Made by a program: the position numbers and the translations under genes. From assembly GCA_025363775.1 (NCBI GenBank), contig JANYLG010000136.1, positions 1 to 43,602 of the forward strand: a stretch of 43,602 nt of DNA. The letters are read 5' to 3'. The notes under the pieces are model-generated. The model made no database searches, was not told the origin of the DNA, and saw only the letters and a program-made list of their open reading frames with translations. This DNA is from Acidobacteriota bacterium (lineage in GTDB: Bacteria; Acidobacteriota; Vicinamibacteria; Vicinamibacterales; Fen-181). Position 1 is the stretch's first letter. The number at the start of each line of letters is the position of its first letter. Below are positions 14,395-22,790 of this stretch, in pieces.

Positions 14395-15474
14395 ATGAAA
14401 CGAGTGCTCCTGGCGTTGTCCGTCGTGGCCATCCTGTTGCCCGTGTGCGGCGCGTCCGCCCAGGGGCAACCGGCCCCGGTGGCCGGCGACTTCGTCCTTC
14501 GCGACTTCCGCTTCACCACCGGCGAATCGCTGCCCGTTCTAAAGGTGCATTACACCACCCTCGGTGAGCCGAGGCGCGACGGGAACGGCGTGGTGCGCAA
14601 CGCCATCCTGATTCTGCATGGCACTGGCGGTACCGGACGGCAGTTTCTCTCGAAGAATTTCGCCGAGGTGCTCTTCGGCCCGGGCCAGTTGCTGGACGCG
14701 ACCACCCACTACCTGATTCTGCCCGACGGGATCGGCCACGGCGAGAGCAGCAAGCCGAGCGACGGTCTCCACGCGAAGTTTCCGCGCTATGCCTACGCCG
14801 ACATGGTCACCGCCCACTACCGCCTGCTGACCGAGGGGCTGAAGGTCAATCACCTGAAGCTGGTGATGGGCACGTCGATGGGCGGCATGCAGACCTGGAT
14901 GTGGGGCGAGACGTACCCGGAGTTCATGGACGGCCTCGTGCCGCTCGCGAGCGTCCCCACGCAGATCGCCGGTCGCAACCGGATGTGGCGCCGGATGTTG
15001 ATGGACAGCATACGGGACGACCCGGCGTGGAACGGTGGCGATTACACGAAGCAGCCGCCGGGCCTCGAAGGCGCCATCCGGATCCTCGCGCTGATGGCGG
15101 GTTCCACCGTGCAGGCGCAGAAGGACGCGCCGACCCGCGACGGCGCCGACGCGCTGGTCGTGCAGCAGATGCGGTCGCGTTCCACCGGCGTGGACGCCAA
15201 CGACATGCTGTACCAGTTCGACGCCTCGCGCGACTACGATCCGTCCACCTCGCTGGACCGAATCACGGCCCCGCTGCTCGCGATCAACTCCGCGGATGAC
15301 CTGATCAACCCGCCGGAGCTCGGCCTCATGGAGAAGCTGATGCCGCGCGTCGCGCGCGGCCGCTACGTGTTGCTGCCCATCACGTCGGACACGCGAGGCC
15401 ACGGCACGCACTCCTGGCCCGTCATCTGGCAGGGGTTCTTCAAGGAGTGGCTGACCGGTGTGAAGGAGCGGTAA
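14395..15474 (+). CDS. Secreted alpha/beta hydrolase, homoserine acetyltransferase (MetX)-like
   Basis: 359 residues from ATG 14395 with GAGGAG seven bases upstream. Signal peptide MKRVLLALSVVAILLPVCGA then SAQG. The alpha/beta-hydrolase fold shows ILILHGTGGTGRQF, the nucleophile elbow VMGTSMGGMQ (Ser at about 161), a late aspartate in INSADDLINPPEL and histidine in SDTRGHGTHSW, giving a Ser-Asp-His triad. The overall layout (VHYTTLGEPR near residue 52, ILPDGIGHGESSKPSDG) matches the MetX-like family, but a signal peptide is incompatible with cytoplasmic methionine synthesis, so it is probably an exported esterase or acylase. Natural substrate unknown. It follows the symporter by 19 bases. 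Confidence 0.85.
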   Translation: MKRVLLALSVVAILLPVCGASAQGQPAPVAGDFVLRDFRFTTGESLPVLKVHYTTLGEPRRDGNGVVRNAILILHGTGGTGRQFLSKNFAEVLFGPGQLLDATTHYLILPDGIGHGESSKPSDGLHAKFPRYAYADMVTAHYRLLTEGLKVNHLKLVMGTSMGGMQTWMWGETYPEFMDGLVPLASVPTQIAGRNRMWRRMLMDSIRDDPAWNGGDYTKQPPGLEGAIRILALMAGSTVQAQKDAPTRDGADALVVQQMRSRSTGVDANDMLYQFDASRDYDPSTSLDRITAPLLAINSADDLINPPELGLMEKLMPRVARGRYVLLPITSDTRGHGTHSWPVIWQGFFKEWLTGVKER

Positions 15475-15525
15475 CCCCACCCGCAAGAAACCAGGGAGAA
15501 CACCAGGGTCGCAAGGATCGACAAG

Positions 15526-16713
15526 TCATCCCGACACACCCGCGCCGCGGCGCTGCACCTTCCACGGCGGCAGCAGCCTGATGAGCACGGCGAGGATGAC
15601 GAACGGCAGGATGAGCAGCAGGATCGCGGGCAGCAGCCCCTCGCGGGTCGCAAAATTCATCTTGTAGCTGGTGTACCCCAGAAAGCTCTTCGAGAACAGC
15701 TGGCCGCCGATCACCACGTTCCACCGCATCGCAAAGACCCCGATCAGCGTGAGGACGCCGGCCATCGCGTAGATCCTGCGCCGGGCCTTTTCGGACATCT
15801 GCACCAGCTGAGTCAGGCCGAGCATTCCCAGCGGGACGATCGTGCCCGCCAGGATCTGCACGAGCACCTGCGAGGTGTAGAGACGGGTGTGCACCATGAA
15901 GTCGAGTGCGCGGAACGACTCGTCCGCCTCGTAGATGCGATGAATCAGGTCGAGCATCTCGAGCGAGAAATCGATCAGGAATGCGTAGAACAGGTACCGC
16001 GCCACGGTGTCGAGGCAGCCCATGTCGAACGCGCGCTCCCGCCACCACGCCGTCACCATGTAGACCAGCATCACCGCGGCAATGCCCGAGACGATCGCTG
16101 AAAAGAGGAAGACGATGGGCATCAGCGGCGTGGACCACCACGGGTTGGCCTTGACCGACCCGAAGATGAATCCGACGTAGCCGTGCAGCAGGAACGCGGA
16201 CGGGATCCCGATGACCGTGAGCGCGCGCCCGATTCGGTCGTCGAGCGCGAGCGACGCGGGGCTGATGTTGTCCGACCAGAGCGCCATCGCGCCGTAGAGC
16301 CACCTTGTCGGCCCGCTCGAGTCGCGCCACATCAGCACGATGTCCTTCCGGTAGTCCAGCCAAATCTCCAGCACGAGGACGACCATCAGGTACCACAGGT
16401 AGACGAACCCGAACATCGCCATCGCCGACTCGGTGTGCGGCGTCAGGTACATCTCGAGCGACCGCTCCGGATGCCCCAGGTGCAGCTGCAGTGGCAGCGG
16501 CGCCACCAGCAGGAACGCGAGCGCGGTGAGCAGTGCCAGCCGGTAGGTGGGCTTGACCGCCTCCACGTTGAAGACCCGTTCCAACGACGCGAGGATGAAG
16601 GCGCCCGCGACCAGCCCGGTGGTGAACGGGTAGAGCACGATGAGGATGCCCCACTGGAGCTCGACCTCGTTCGGGTACATGAACCCCTGGACCGACTGCA
16701 GCACGCTCTCCAT
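15526..16713 (-). CDS. nrfD: NrfD/PsrC-type quinone-interacting membrane subunit
   Basis: 395 residues, ATG 16713 with CGGAGG upstream. Eight to ten membrane helices with NrfD/polysulfide reductase C family features: WGILIVLYPFTTGLVAGAFI, LLVAPLPLQLHLGHPERSLE (the conserved LxHLGxPxR element) and WWSTPLMPIVFLFSAIVSGI. It exchanges electrons with the quinone pool in the cytoplasmic membrane. Last gene of a three-gene minus-strand unit after the Fe-S protein and tetraheme cytochrome. No proton-pumping or catalytic partner such as a molybdopterin oxidoreductase is present in the window. Gene name is by family; its physiological complex is unknown. Confidence 0.9.
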   Translation of the reverse strand: MESVLQSVQGFMYPNEVELQWGILIVLYPFTTGLVAGAFILASLERVFNVEAVKPTYRLALLTALAFLLVAPLPLQLHLGHPERSLEMYLTPHTESAMAMFGFVYLWYLMVVLVLEIWLDYRKDIVLMWRDSSGPTRWLYGAMALWSDNISPASLALDDRIGRALTVIGIPSAFLLHGYVGFIFGSVKANPWWSTPLMPIVFLFSAIVSGIAAVMLVYMVTAWWRERAFDMGCLDTVARYLFYAFLIDFSLEMLDLIHRIYEADESFRALDFMVHTRLYTSQVLVQILAGTIVPLGMLGLTQLVQMSEKARRRIYAMAGVLTLIGVFAMRWNVVIGGQLFSKSFLGYTSYKMNFATREGLLPAILLLILPFVILAVLIRLLPPWKVQRRGAGVSG

Positions 16714-16735
16714 CGGATGTCCTCCGCCTGCTGGC

Positions 16736-17500
16736 CTACCGCACCGAGCCGTCGAGACCGTTGTAGTACACCTTCGCCCCGGTCGCCATTTGCGGCTTCA
16801 GGACGAGCACGTGGTGGTCGCGCAGGAACTCGTGGATCGGATCCTTCGGGTTCTTCAGGTCGCCCAGCTGCCGGGCGCCCGTCGGGCACGTCTCGCAGCA
16901 CGCGGTCGTCAGCCCCTTCGTGATGCGGTGGTAGCAGAGCGTGCACTTGTCCACCGTCTGGGTGCGCGGATCGATGAACCGGCAGCCGTAGGGGCACGCC
17001 TGCACGCAGTAGCGACACCCCAGGCAGTACGTCTTGTCGACCAGCACGACGCCATCAGGACTGACGAAGGTCGCGCCGACCGGGCAGACCTGGACGCAGG
17101 GTGACTGGTGACAGTGATTGCACAGTTTCGGGACGTAGAAGTGCTTCACCTTCTCGTCCACCTTGTCCTGTACGGGGAATCCGTCGTAGCCGCCGTTGGG
17201 CGAGTCGACGGTCGGGTGCTCCAGATCGTCGGGGGTCACCTGATACCGCTCCACCCACGTCCGGAAGAACAGCGGCTCCCTGGGCACGTCGTTCTCTACC
17301 TTGCAGGCCCGGACGCAGTTGCCGCACCCGATGCAGACGTCGATGTCGATCACCATGCCCCACCAGTGATCGGACATCTTGTAGTTCTCGGCGGTTTCCG
17401 GGCGACCCGCCACGATCGCCTCCCACGCCACCGAGGCCGACGCGGACAGCACCAGCAGCTTGCCGGTCTTCTGGAGAAACGCTCGTCGGTCGGGGTTCAT
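16736..17500 (-). CDS. Tat-exported four-cluster [4Fe-4S] protein (NrfC/HybA/DmsB-like)
   Basis: 254 residues. The N-terminus MNPDRRAFLQKTGKLLVLSA is a twin-arginine-type signal or anchor. Four cysteine clusters: CIGCGNCVRAC near residue 56, CNHCHQSPCVQVCP, CLGCRYCVQACP and CTLCYHRITKGLTTACCETCP. This is the electron-transfer subunit that connects NrfD-like quinone subunits to periplasmic redox proteins. It lies 22 bases before nrfD and 13 bases after the tetraheme cytochrome gene, so all three are one operon. The length is usual for NrfC/HybA-like proteins. The partner enzyme is not encoded nearby. Confidence 0.92.
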   Translation of the reverse strand: MNPDRRAFLQKTGKLLVLSASASVAWEAIVAGRPETAENYKMSDHWWGMVIDIDVCIGCGNCVRACKVENDVPREPLFFRTWVERYQVTPDDLEHPTVDSPNGGYDGFPVQDKVDEKVKHFYVPKLCNHCHQSPCVQVCPVGATFVSPDGVVLVDKTYCLGCRYCVQACPYGCRFIDPRTQTVDKCTLCYHRITKGLTTACCETCPTGARQLGDLKNPKDPIHEFLRDHHVLVLKPQMATGAKVYYNGLDGSVR

Positions 17501-17513
17501 GGCCGCTCCCGGT

Positions 17514-17975
17514 TCAGGAAATCTTGGGCGCGTGCGCCTTGTGGCACGCCGTGCACGGACCGTTGTCGCTGTGATCGGCCACCTTGACCTGGGGGAACCC
17601 CTTCGGCTTCCAGGGATTGGTCTCGTGACACCTCACGCACAGGACTCGCCCATCCGGGCGCGTCGGTTTGATCTCGGTCGGCGCCTGCGCGTGCTTGATC
17701 AGCGGGCCGTGGCAGGCTTCGCATCCAATTCGCGCATGACGGCTGCCCTGTCGCGCCTCGACGATATCCGTGTGGCAGCCCTCGCACTCGGCCCGGCCTG
17801 CGTACTGCAGCGGCCGTGCGCGGGCGTCATCGAGCGCGCCGGCCCGGTAGTGACCGTAGAGCCCGAATCCGGGCGGCACCATCACCCATCGAAATACGAG
17901 GAACGCCGTGATACCGAAGGCGAACAGCCCCGCCATCCGCGCGAGGTGTCCCTTGTCTTTGAGCCAACCGCTCAT
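17514..17975 (-). CDS. Membrane-anchored tetraheme cytochrome c
   Basis: 153 residues from ATG 17975, with AAGGAG seven to eight bases upstream; an upstream ATG at 18029 lacks a good site. One N-terminal membrane helix (about residues 13-32, MAGLFAFGITAFLVFRWVMV) is followed by four CxxCH heme-binding sites at residues 64, 85, 113 and 141, each probably covalent c-type heme on the periplasmic side. Size and plan are intermediate between NrfH/NapC quinol dehydrogenases and small cytochrome c7 proteins, but I see no clear NapC-family sequence. First gene of the operon with the Fe-S protein and NrfD; it likely takes electrons from them to a periplasmic acceptor. Confidence 0.88.
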   Translation of the reverse strand: MSGWLKDKGHLARMAGLFAFGITAFLVFRWVMVPPGFGLYGHYRAGALDDARARPLQYAGRAECEGCHTDIVEARQGSRHARIGCEACHGPLIKHAQAPTEIKPTRPDGRVLCVRCHETNPWKPKGFPQVKVADHSDNGPCTACHKAHAPKIS

Positions 17976-18071
17976 CGGGCGCTCCTTGGCCGATGCCCTG
18001 GAGACATGCTGCACGCTCCGACAATTCACGGCACCGGTGGCACTGGCGGATAACGAGTCCTGATCTCGGGT

Positions 18072-18077
18072 ATTCTA
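18072..18077 (-). promoter_or_regulatory. Candidate -10 box for the tetraheme cytochrome-NrfCD operon
   Basis: TAGAAT on the minus strand, 97 bases before ATG 17975, with TTGGCA 19 bases upstream of it (long spacer). It lies in the 416-base divergent gap 17976-18391. The remaining gap contains no gene I can support and only weakly AT-richer segments; promoters for the plus-strand pentaheme cytochrome should also lie here. Confidence 0.3.
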
Positions 18078-18391
18078 TCAAACCAAGCAATCGACCTGCC
18101 AAGCCCGCCTGACTTTCGGTTTGCGCGAGTTCCCGGCCGTTCCGTGGTCGGCTCCGAGTGCCCTTCACGCAATCGTCCTGGCGCCTGCCGGAAATCCGGC
18201 ACCCTCAGCCCCCCTGTTCGGTGTGAGCTCTTCCGATTAAACCGCTTGACTCGCGTATGCCGCTCGCGGTATTCAAACGGCATTCATCCCGTCAACAACG
18301 CCATCGTCCGCCTCAGACGCCGGCCTGCCGTCATCGGGGGGCAGATCTTGAATCATCACGTGTTTCATGATCTGATCCCGTAGGAGGTTCA

Positions 18392-19561
18392 ATGAGTCTG
18401 TGGGGTATCAGCGTGTTGTCCAAGGGATCCCGCGCGAGTCTGCCGCTTGTGGTTTCCATCGTCATCGTGGCGTTCGGTTCGGCCGCTCACGCCCGGCAGC
18501 GTCCAGGGCGGGCCGGAGAACTGACGTCTGCCGAGGAATGCGGCCGTTGTCATCAGGACATTCATCGCTACTGGAAAGCCTCCCGGCACGCGCAGTCGTC
18601 CGACAGTCCACGGTTCCAGCAAGCGTTCCTGAAGGCGAAGGCGGACGCGGGCGCCGACCCGGGCTGCCTGACCTGCCATGCACCGGCCGCCGTCTACATG
18701 CGCGACACGAAGTGGGAGAAGAAGACGAGTTGGGAAGGCGTGACGTGTGACTTCTGCCACTCGGTCCGCTCGATCAGAGCCGGCACGGATCGTCCGTTCG
18801 TCATCGAGGCCGGGATGATCAAGACGGGGCCGCTCAAAGGTGCCAGGCCCACGGTGCACGGTGCCGCGTTTTCCGAGGTCTATACCTCTTCGACGTTGTG
18901 CGCCCCCTGTCACCAGTTCACCAACAACAAGAAGTACGACGTGCTGACAACGTTCGCCGAGTGGCAGGCGAGCAGCTATCCCGCACAGAACACGACCTGC
19001 CAGACGTGTCACATGCGCCCGACGACCGGCAACATTGTCGATCCCAAGGTCGCGCGGTCGGCGACCTCGAGCATCAATGTCCACGAGATGCCTGGCGGCC
19101 ACTCCATCTCAGAGTTGAACCGCGCCCTCCTGGCGCAGATTACCGCGGAGCGGAAGGGCGACGCGATCGACGTGACGGTGACCGTTGTCAACCGCGGCGC
19201 CGGGCACAAGGTCCCGACCGGCTCACCACTCAGGGCAATCGTGATGGTCGTGGAGGCCGACAATGGGGCCGGCGCCCGTCAGATCGCCACCCGCACGTTC
19301 GGCCGCGTGGTCGTCGACGGAGCGGGTGAGGAGTTGCAAGACGAGGCGGGCGTGTTCCAGCGGGCGGCGAAGACGGTGAGCGACAACCGGCTTGCGCCGG
19401 GAGAACGGAAAGTCGAGCGCTTCTCGTTCCCGATGCCGCGAACGGCGCCCGTGCGGGCTCTGGCCCGGTTCTACTACCGATATGCGCCGGAGGCGAGCGC
19501 GCGCCCCGACCCGGGCACTCCCTTCCTCTCGGTCAGCGCCTGGATCAACGCCGGCCAATAG
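18392..19561 (+). CDS. Pentaheme cytochrome c554-like periplasmic protein
   Basis: 389 residues, ATG 18392 preceded by TAGGAGG. An N-terminal signal sequence (about residues 11-35) is followed by five CxxCH heme sites: CGRCH at 50, CLTCH at 92, CDFCH at 119, CAPCH at 170 and CQTCH at 203, with extra histidines (HRYWKASRHAQ, EMPGGH) as candidate distal ligands. The N-terminal half resembles the cytochrome c554/multiheme family. The C-terminal 150 residues lack hemes and look like a beta-sandwich (VTVTVVNRGAGHKVPTGSPL). The gene is divergent from the tetraheme cytochrome-NrfCD operon and may be its terminal electron acceptor or enzyme. No catalytic activity can be assigned. Confidence 0.85.
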   Translation: MSLWGISVLSKGSRASLPLVVSIVIVAFGSAAHARQRPGRAGELTSAEECGRCHQDIHRYWKASRHAQSSDSPRFQQAFLKAKADAGADPGCLTCHAPAAVYMRDTKWEKKTSWEGVTCDFCHSVRSIRAGTDRPFVIEAGMIKTGPLKGARPTVHGAAFSEVYTSSTLCAPCHQFTNNKKYDVLTTFAEWQASSYPAQNTTCQTCHMRPTTGNIVDPKVARSATSSINVHEMPGGHSISELNRALLAQITAERKGDAIDVTVTVVNRGAGHKVPTGSPLRAIVMVVEADNGAGARQIATRTFGRVVVDGAGEELQDEAGVFQRAAKTVSDNRLAPGERKVERFSFPMPRTAPVRALARFYYRYAPEASARPDPGTPFLSVSAWINAGQ

Positions 19562-19569
19562 CCTCCCGC

Positions 19570-19612
19570 GGGGTCAGGTCGTAAAAATAGTAATGGTTCG
19601 AGACCTGACCCC
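19570..19612. repeat. REP hairpin GGGGTCAGGTC/GACCTGACCCC
   Basis: Perfect 11-base inverted repeat, GGGGTCAGGTC and GACCTGACCCC, separated by a 21-base AT-rich loop (starts GTAAAAATAG, ends TTCGA). This form is familiar from REP sequences associated with REP-type Y1 transposases in environmental genomes; no such transposase gene is in the window. It lies nine bases after the stop of the pentaheme cytochrome gene and could double as a transcription terminator. Confidence 0.65.
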
Positions 19613-19666
19613 ACGTATCATTCCCACTGAAATGCACTCCTCCTTCAACTCCGAAAGGGTTCACCG

Positions 19667-22600
19667 ATGACACCAAGACTGTGCGCACGCTGGCTCGCGG
19701 CCATCGCGTTGTGCCTCTGTGTCCTGTGGGTTGGCACCAGCGCCCAGGCGCCGCAGAGACGCCCGCCTGTTGTCCAGCCGACGCAGGCCACGCCACCCGC
19801 CCAGGCGGCTCCGGCCATCCAGGCGGTCCCCGCACTGCCTCCGCCCATCAACTGGTCGGACGACCCGTTGCTGAAGCCGTTCCGCTTCCGCTCGATCGGC
19901 CCGGCGAGCATGGGTGGCCGCATCGACGACTTCGCCGTGGTGGACAGCGATCCGTCCACGATGTACGTCGGCTTTGCCACGGGCGGCGTCTGGAAGACGA
20001 CGAACAACGGCACGACGTGGACGCCGATCTTCGACACCTACCCGGTCTGCTCGGTCGGCGCGCTGGCCGTGGACCAGAAGAACCCGAGTGTCGTGTGGGT
20101 TGGCAGCGGCGAGGCGAACAACCGCCAGAGTTCCTCGTTCGGTGACGGCATCTACAAGTCCACCGACGGCGGCAAGACATTCACGAACATGGGGCTGAAG
20201 GAGACGCAGTCGATTGCGCGCGTGCTCATCGACCCGAAGGACTCCAACATCGTCTACGCCGCGGCGATGGGCCACCTGTTCGGGCCGAATCCCGAGCGGG
20301 GGATTTACAAGACGATCGACGGCGGCAAGACGTGGAACGCGATCAAGACGATCGACGCCGACACCGGGTTCACTGACATCGTGTTCGACCCGGTGGATCC
20401 GAAGACGATCTACGCGGCGTCCTACCAGCGGCGGCGCGCGCCGTGGGGATTCAACGGCGGCGGCCCGGGCAGCGGGCTCTGGAAGAGCACCGACGCAGGC
20501 AAGACGTGGACCCGCGTGACGGGGAACGGCTTCCCCGAGGGGCTGCTGGGCCGGATTGGCTTGGCCGTCTCGCATTCGAAGCCGAACGTGGTCTACGCGC
20601 AGATCGAAGTGGGCGCAAGCGCGGGCACGGGCGGCAACGTCACGGCCGACGGCAAGGAGCCACAGCCCGGCGCGGCCCAGTTGGGTGGCGGAGGCCAGCG
20701 CGGAGGCCTGCAGCCCAGCCAGCCTGCGCCTCCTCCGGATCCGAAGAAGAGCGGCGTGTGGCGGTCGGACGACAAGGGCAAGACGTGGAAGTTGACGAGC
20801 AACAACAACAACCGGCCCATGTACTACAGCCAGATCCGTGTCGACCCGACCAACGATCAGATCGTCTACACGATGGGCGCCCCGTTCCACAAGTCGGTGG
20901 ACGGCGGCAAGACGTTCAGGGTCGTTCCCGGGATCGCGCACAGTGACCATCACGCGATGTGGATCGACCCGAAGAACCCGAAGCACCTGGTGCTCGGCAA
21001 CGACGGCGGCCTCGACATCAGCTACGACCAGGGCGAGACCTGGGAGTTCGCCAACACGATGGCCGTCGGCCAGTTCTACGCGGTGAGCGCCGACATGCGG
21101 AAGCCGTACTACGTGTACGGCGGCCTGCAGGACAATGGCACGTGGGGCGGGCCGAGCGCGACGCGCAGTAACCAGGGGATCATCAACGCCGAGTGGTTCC
21201 GCGTCGGTGGCGGCGACGGGTTCTACACGCAGGTCGATCCCACCGACTCCAACACGATCTACGTGGAGTCGCAGGACGGCGCCGTCCAGCGCCTCGACCT
21301 GAGTACGGGCCGCTCGACGAGCATCAAGCCGCGGGCGGCGTCGAGGCCCCGTCAGCCTGCGCAGGGACAGCGCGCGGCCGGCGCCCCGGACGAAACGGCG
21401 CTGCCCGCCGCGCAGTTCGGACTCAACCCGCCGCAGCGCGCCAACATCGTGCCCGTGCCTCCCGAGGGCGAGCAGTACCGCTTCTTCTGGAACACGCCGA
21501 TTCTCCTGTCTCCGCACAACCCGCGCACGATCTACCTTGGCGCCAACCAGCTGTTCCGGTCGTTCGATCGCGGCGAGACGTACGTCGGTTCGCCCGACCT
21601 CACGAAGAGCATCAGCCGGTTCGTCCGGCCGATCATGGGCGTGCCCGGAGACGCGCCGATGGCCTCCAAGCACGACGGCGCGGGCGCGTTCAGCAGCATC
21701 GTGACAATCAGCGAATCGTCGGTCGTCCCCGGCATCATCTGGGTGGGCACGAACGACGGCAACGTGCAGGTGACGCGCGACGGCGGCGTCACGTGGAAGA
21801 ACGTGGTGGACACCGTCCCCGGCGTTCCGAAGGAGACCCACGTATCGCGCGTCGACGCGTCGCACTTCGACGCGGGCACGTGCTACGTGTCGTTCGACGG
21901 CCACCGGACGGACGACCACACGCCCTACGTGTTCGTCACCCGGAACTTCGGCGCCACCTGGAAGGCGCTCGCGAACAACCTGCCGGCGATCGGCAACGTG
22001 AACGTCATCAAGGAAGACCCCAAGAACCTGAACCTGCTCTACCTGGGCACCGAGTACGGTTTCTACATCTCGCTGAACGGCGGAGCGGAGTGGAAGCGGT
22101 TCATGAATGGCATACCGGTGGTCCGCATCGACGACGTGATGGTCCATCCGCGCGACAACGACCTGATCGTCGCGACGCACGGCCGGAGCATCTACATCTT
22201 GGACGACATCACCGCGCTGCAGCAGATGACCGACACCGTGCTGAAGTCGGACGTGCAGTTGTTCGACGTGCGTCCCGGCACGGCGTGGATACAGGACATC
22301 ACGCTGTCGCGGTCGATCGGCGGCTCGAAGAACTTCGCCGGCGAGAACCCGCCCGCTGGTGTCGCGATCAGCTACTACCTCAAGTCGGCCGCCTCGGGCG
22401 ACGTGAAGCTCACGATCACCGATTACAGCGGCAAGGTGGTGCGGACGATCGCCGGCCCGAAGAACGGGGGCCTCAACCGTGTGCGGTGGGACCTCCGCGG
22501 GACCCCCCCCACGCTGCCCGCTGGCGCCCAGGAGAGGGGCGGCGGTGGCGGCACGGGCGGCGGTGGCGGCGGCACGGGCCGTGGCGGCCTCGGAGCGCCG

Positions 22601-22696
22601 GCCTCGGAGCCCGGGTCCTACCTGCTGAAGCTGTCGGTCGGCGGCAAGGACTACACGACGAGAATCCTGATCGAAGTCGACGAGTTCGGCAAGTAA
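19667..22696 (+). CDS. Secreted sortilin/BNR-repeat beta-propeller protein (VPS10-like glycosyl-hydrolase family)
   Basis: 1009 residues. A signal peptide ends near SAQAP, then comes a Pro/Gln-rich spacer to about residue 60. The rest is dominated by Asp-box (BNR) blades, such as STDGGKTF, TIDGGKTW, STDAGKTW, SDDKGKTW, SVDGGKTF and TRDGGVTW, typical of sortilin-like and GH74-like propellers. PFRFRSIGPASMGGRIDDFA marks the first blade. Near the C-terminus a Gly-rich low-complexity linker (around residue 960) precedes a final beta domain. Proteins of this size and plan are abundant in Acidobacteriota and Bacteroidota; enzymatic activity is usually unproven. No sugar-cleaving residues can be assigned. 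The start has only a weak ribosome site. Confidence 0.85.
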   Translation: MTPRLCARWLAAIALCLCVLWVGTSAQAPQRRPPVVQPTQATPPAQAAPAIQAVPALPPPINWSDDPLLKPFRFRSIGPASMGGRIDDFAVVDSDPSTMYVGFATGGVWKTTNNGTTWTPIFDTYPVCSVGALAVDQKNPSVVWVGSGEANNRQSSSFGDGIYKSTDGGKTFTNMGLKETQSIARVLIDPKDSNIVYAAAMGHLFGPNPERGIYKTIDGGKTWNAIKTIDADTGFTDIVFDPVDPKTIYAASYQRRRAPWGFNGGGPGSGLWKSTDAGKTWTRVTGNGFPEGLLGRIGLAVSHSKPNVVYAQIEVGASAGTGGNVTADGKEPQPGAAQLGGGGQRGGLQPSQPAPPPDPKKSGVWRSDDKGKTWKLTSNNNNRPMYYSQIRVDPTNDQIVYTMGAPFHKSVDGGKTFRVVPGIAHSDHHAMWIDPKNPKHLVLGNDGGLDISYDQGETWEFANTMAVGQFYAVSADMRKPYYVYGGLQDNGTWGGPSATRSNQGIINAEWFRVGGGDGFYTQVDPTDSNTIYVESQDGAVQRLDLSTGRSTSIKPRAASRPRQPAQGQRAAGAPDETALPAAQFGLNPPQRANIVPVPPEGEQYRFFWNTPILLSPHNPRTIYLGANQLFRSFDRGETYVGSPDLTKSISRFVRPIMGVPGDAPMASKHDGAGAFSSIVTISESSVVPGIIWVGTNDGNVQVTRDGGVTWKNVVDTVPGVPKETHVSRVDASHFDAGTCYVSFDGHRTDDHTPYVFVTRNFGATWKALANNLPAIGNVNVIKEDPKNLNLLYLGTEYGFYISLNGGAEWKRFMNGIPVVRIDDVMVHPRDNDLIVATHGRSIYILDDITALQQMTDTVLKSDVQLFDVRPGTAWIQDITLSRSIGGSKNFAGENPPAGVAISYYLKSAASGDVKLTITDYSGKVVRTIAGPKNGGLNRVRWDLRGTPPTLPAGAQERGGGGGTGGGGGGTGRGGLGAPASEPGSYLLKLSVGGKDYTTRILIEVDEFGK

Positions 22697-22757
22697 GCGC
22701 TGAAGATCGCGACCTCGGCGGTGCCGAGGCTTGTCGGGAAAGACGTGGTGGAAGGAA

Positions 22758-22789
22758 GAGGAGGACCGGCGTCCCCGCCGGTCCTCCTC
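22758..22789. terminator. Bidirectional terminator hairpin between convergent genes
   Basis: A perfect 14-base-pair stem (GAGGAGGACCGGCG, loop TCCC, CGCCGGTCCTCCTC) lies between the stop of the plus-strand sortilin-like gene (22696) and the stop of the minus-strand beta-barrel gene (22791). No T-run follows in either direction, as is common in GC-rich genomes. Confidence 0.75.
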
Positions 22790-22790
22790 G

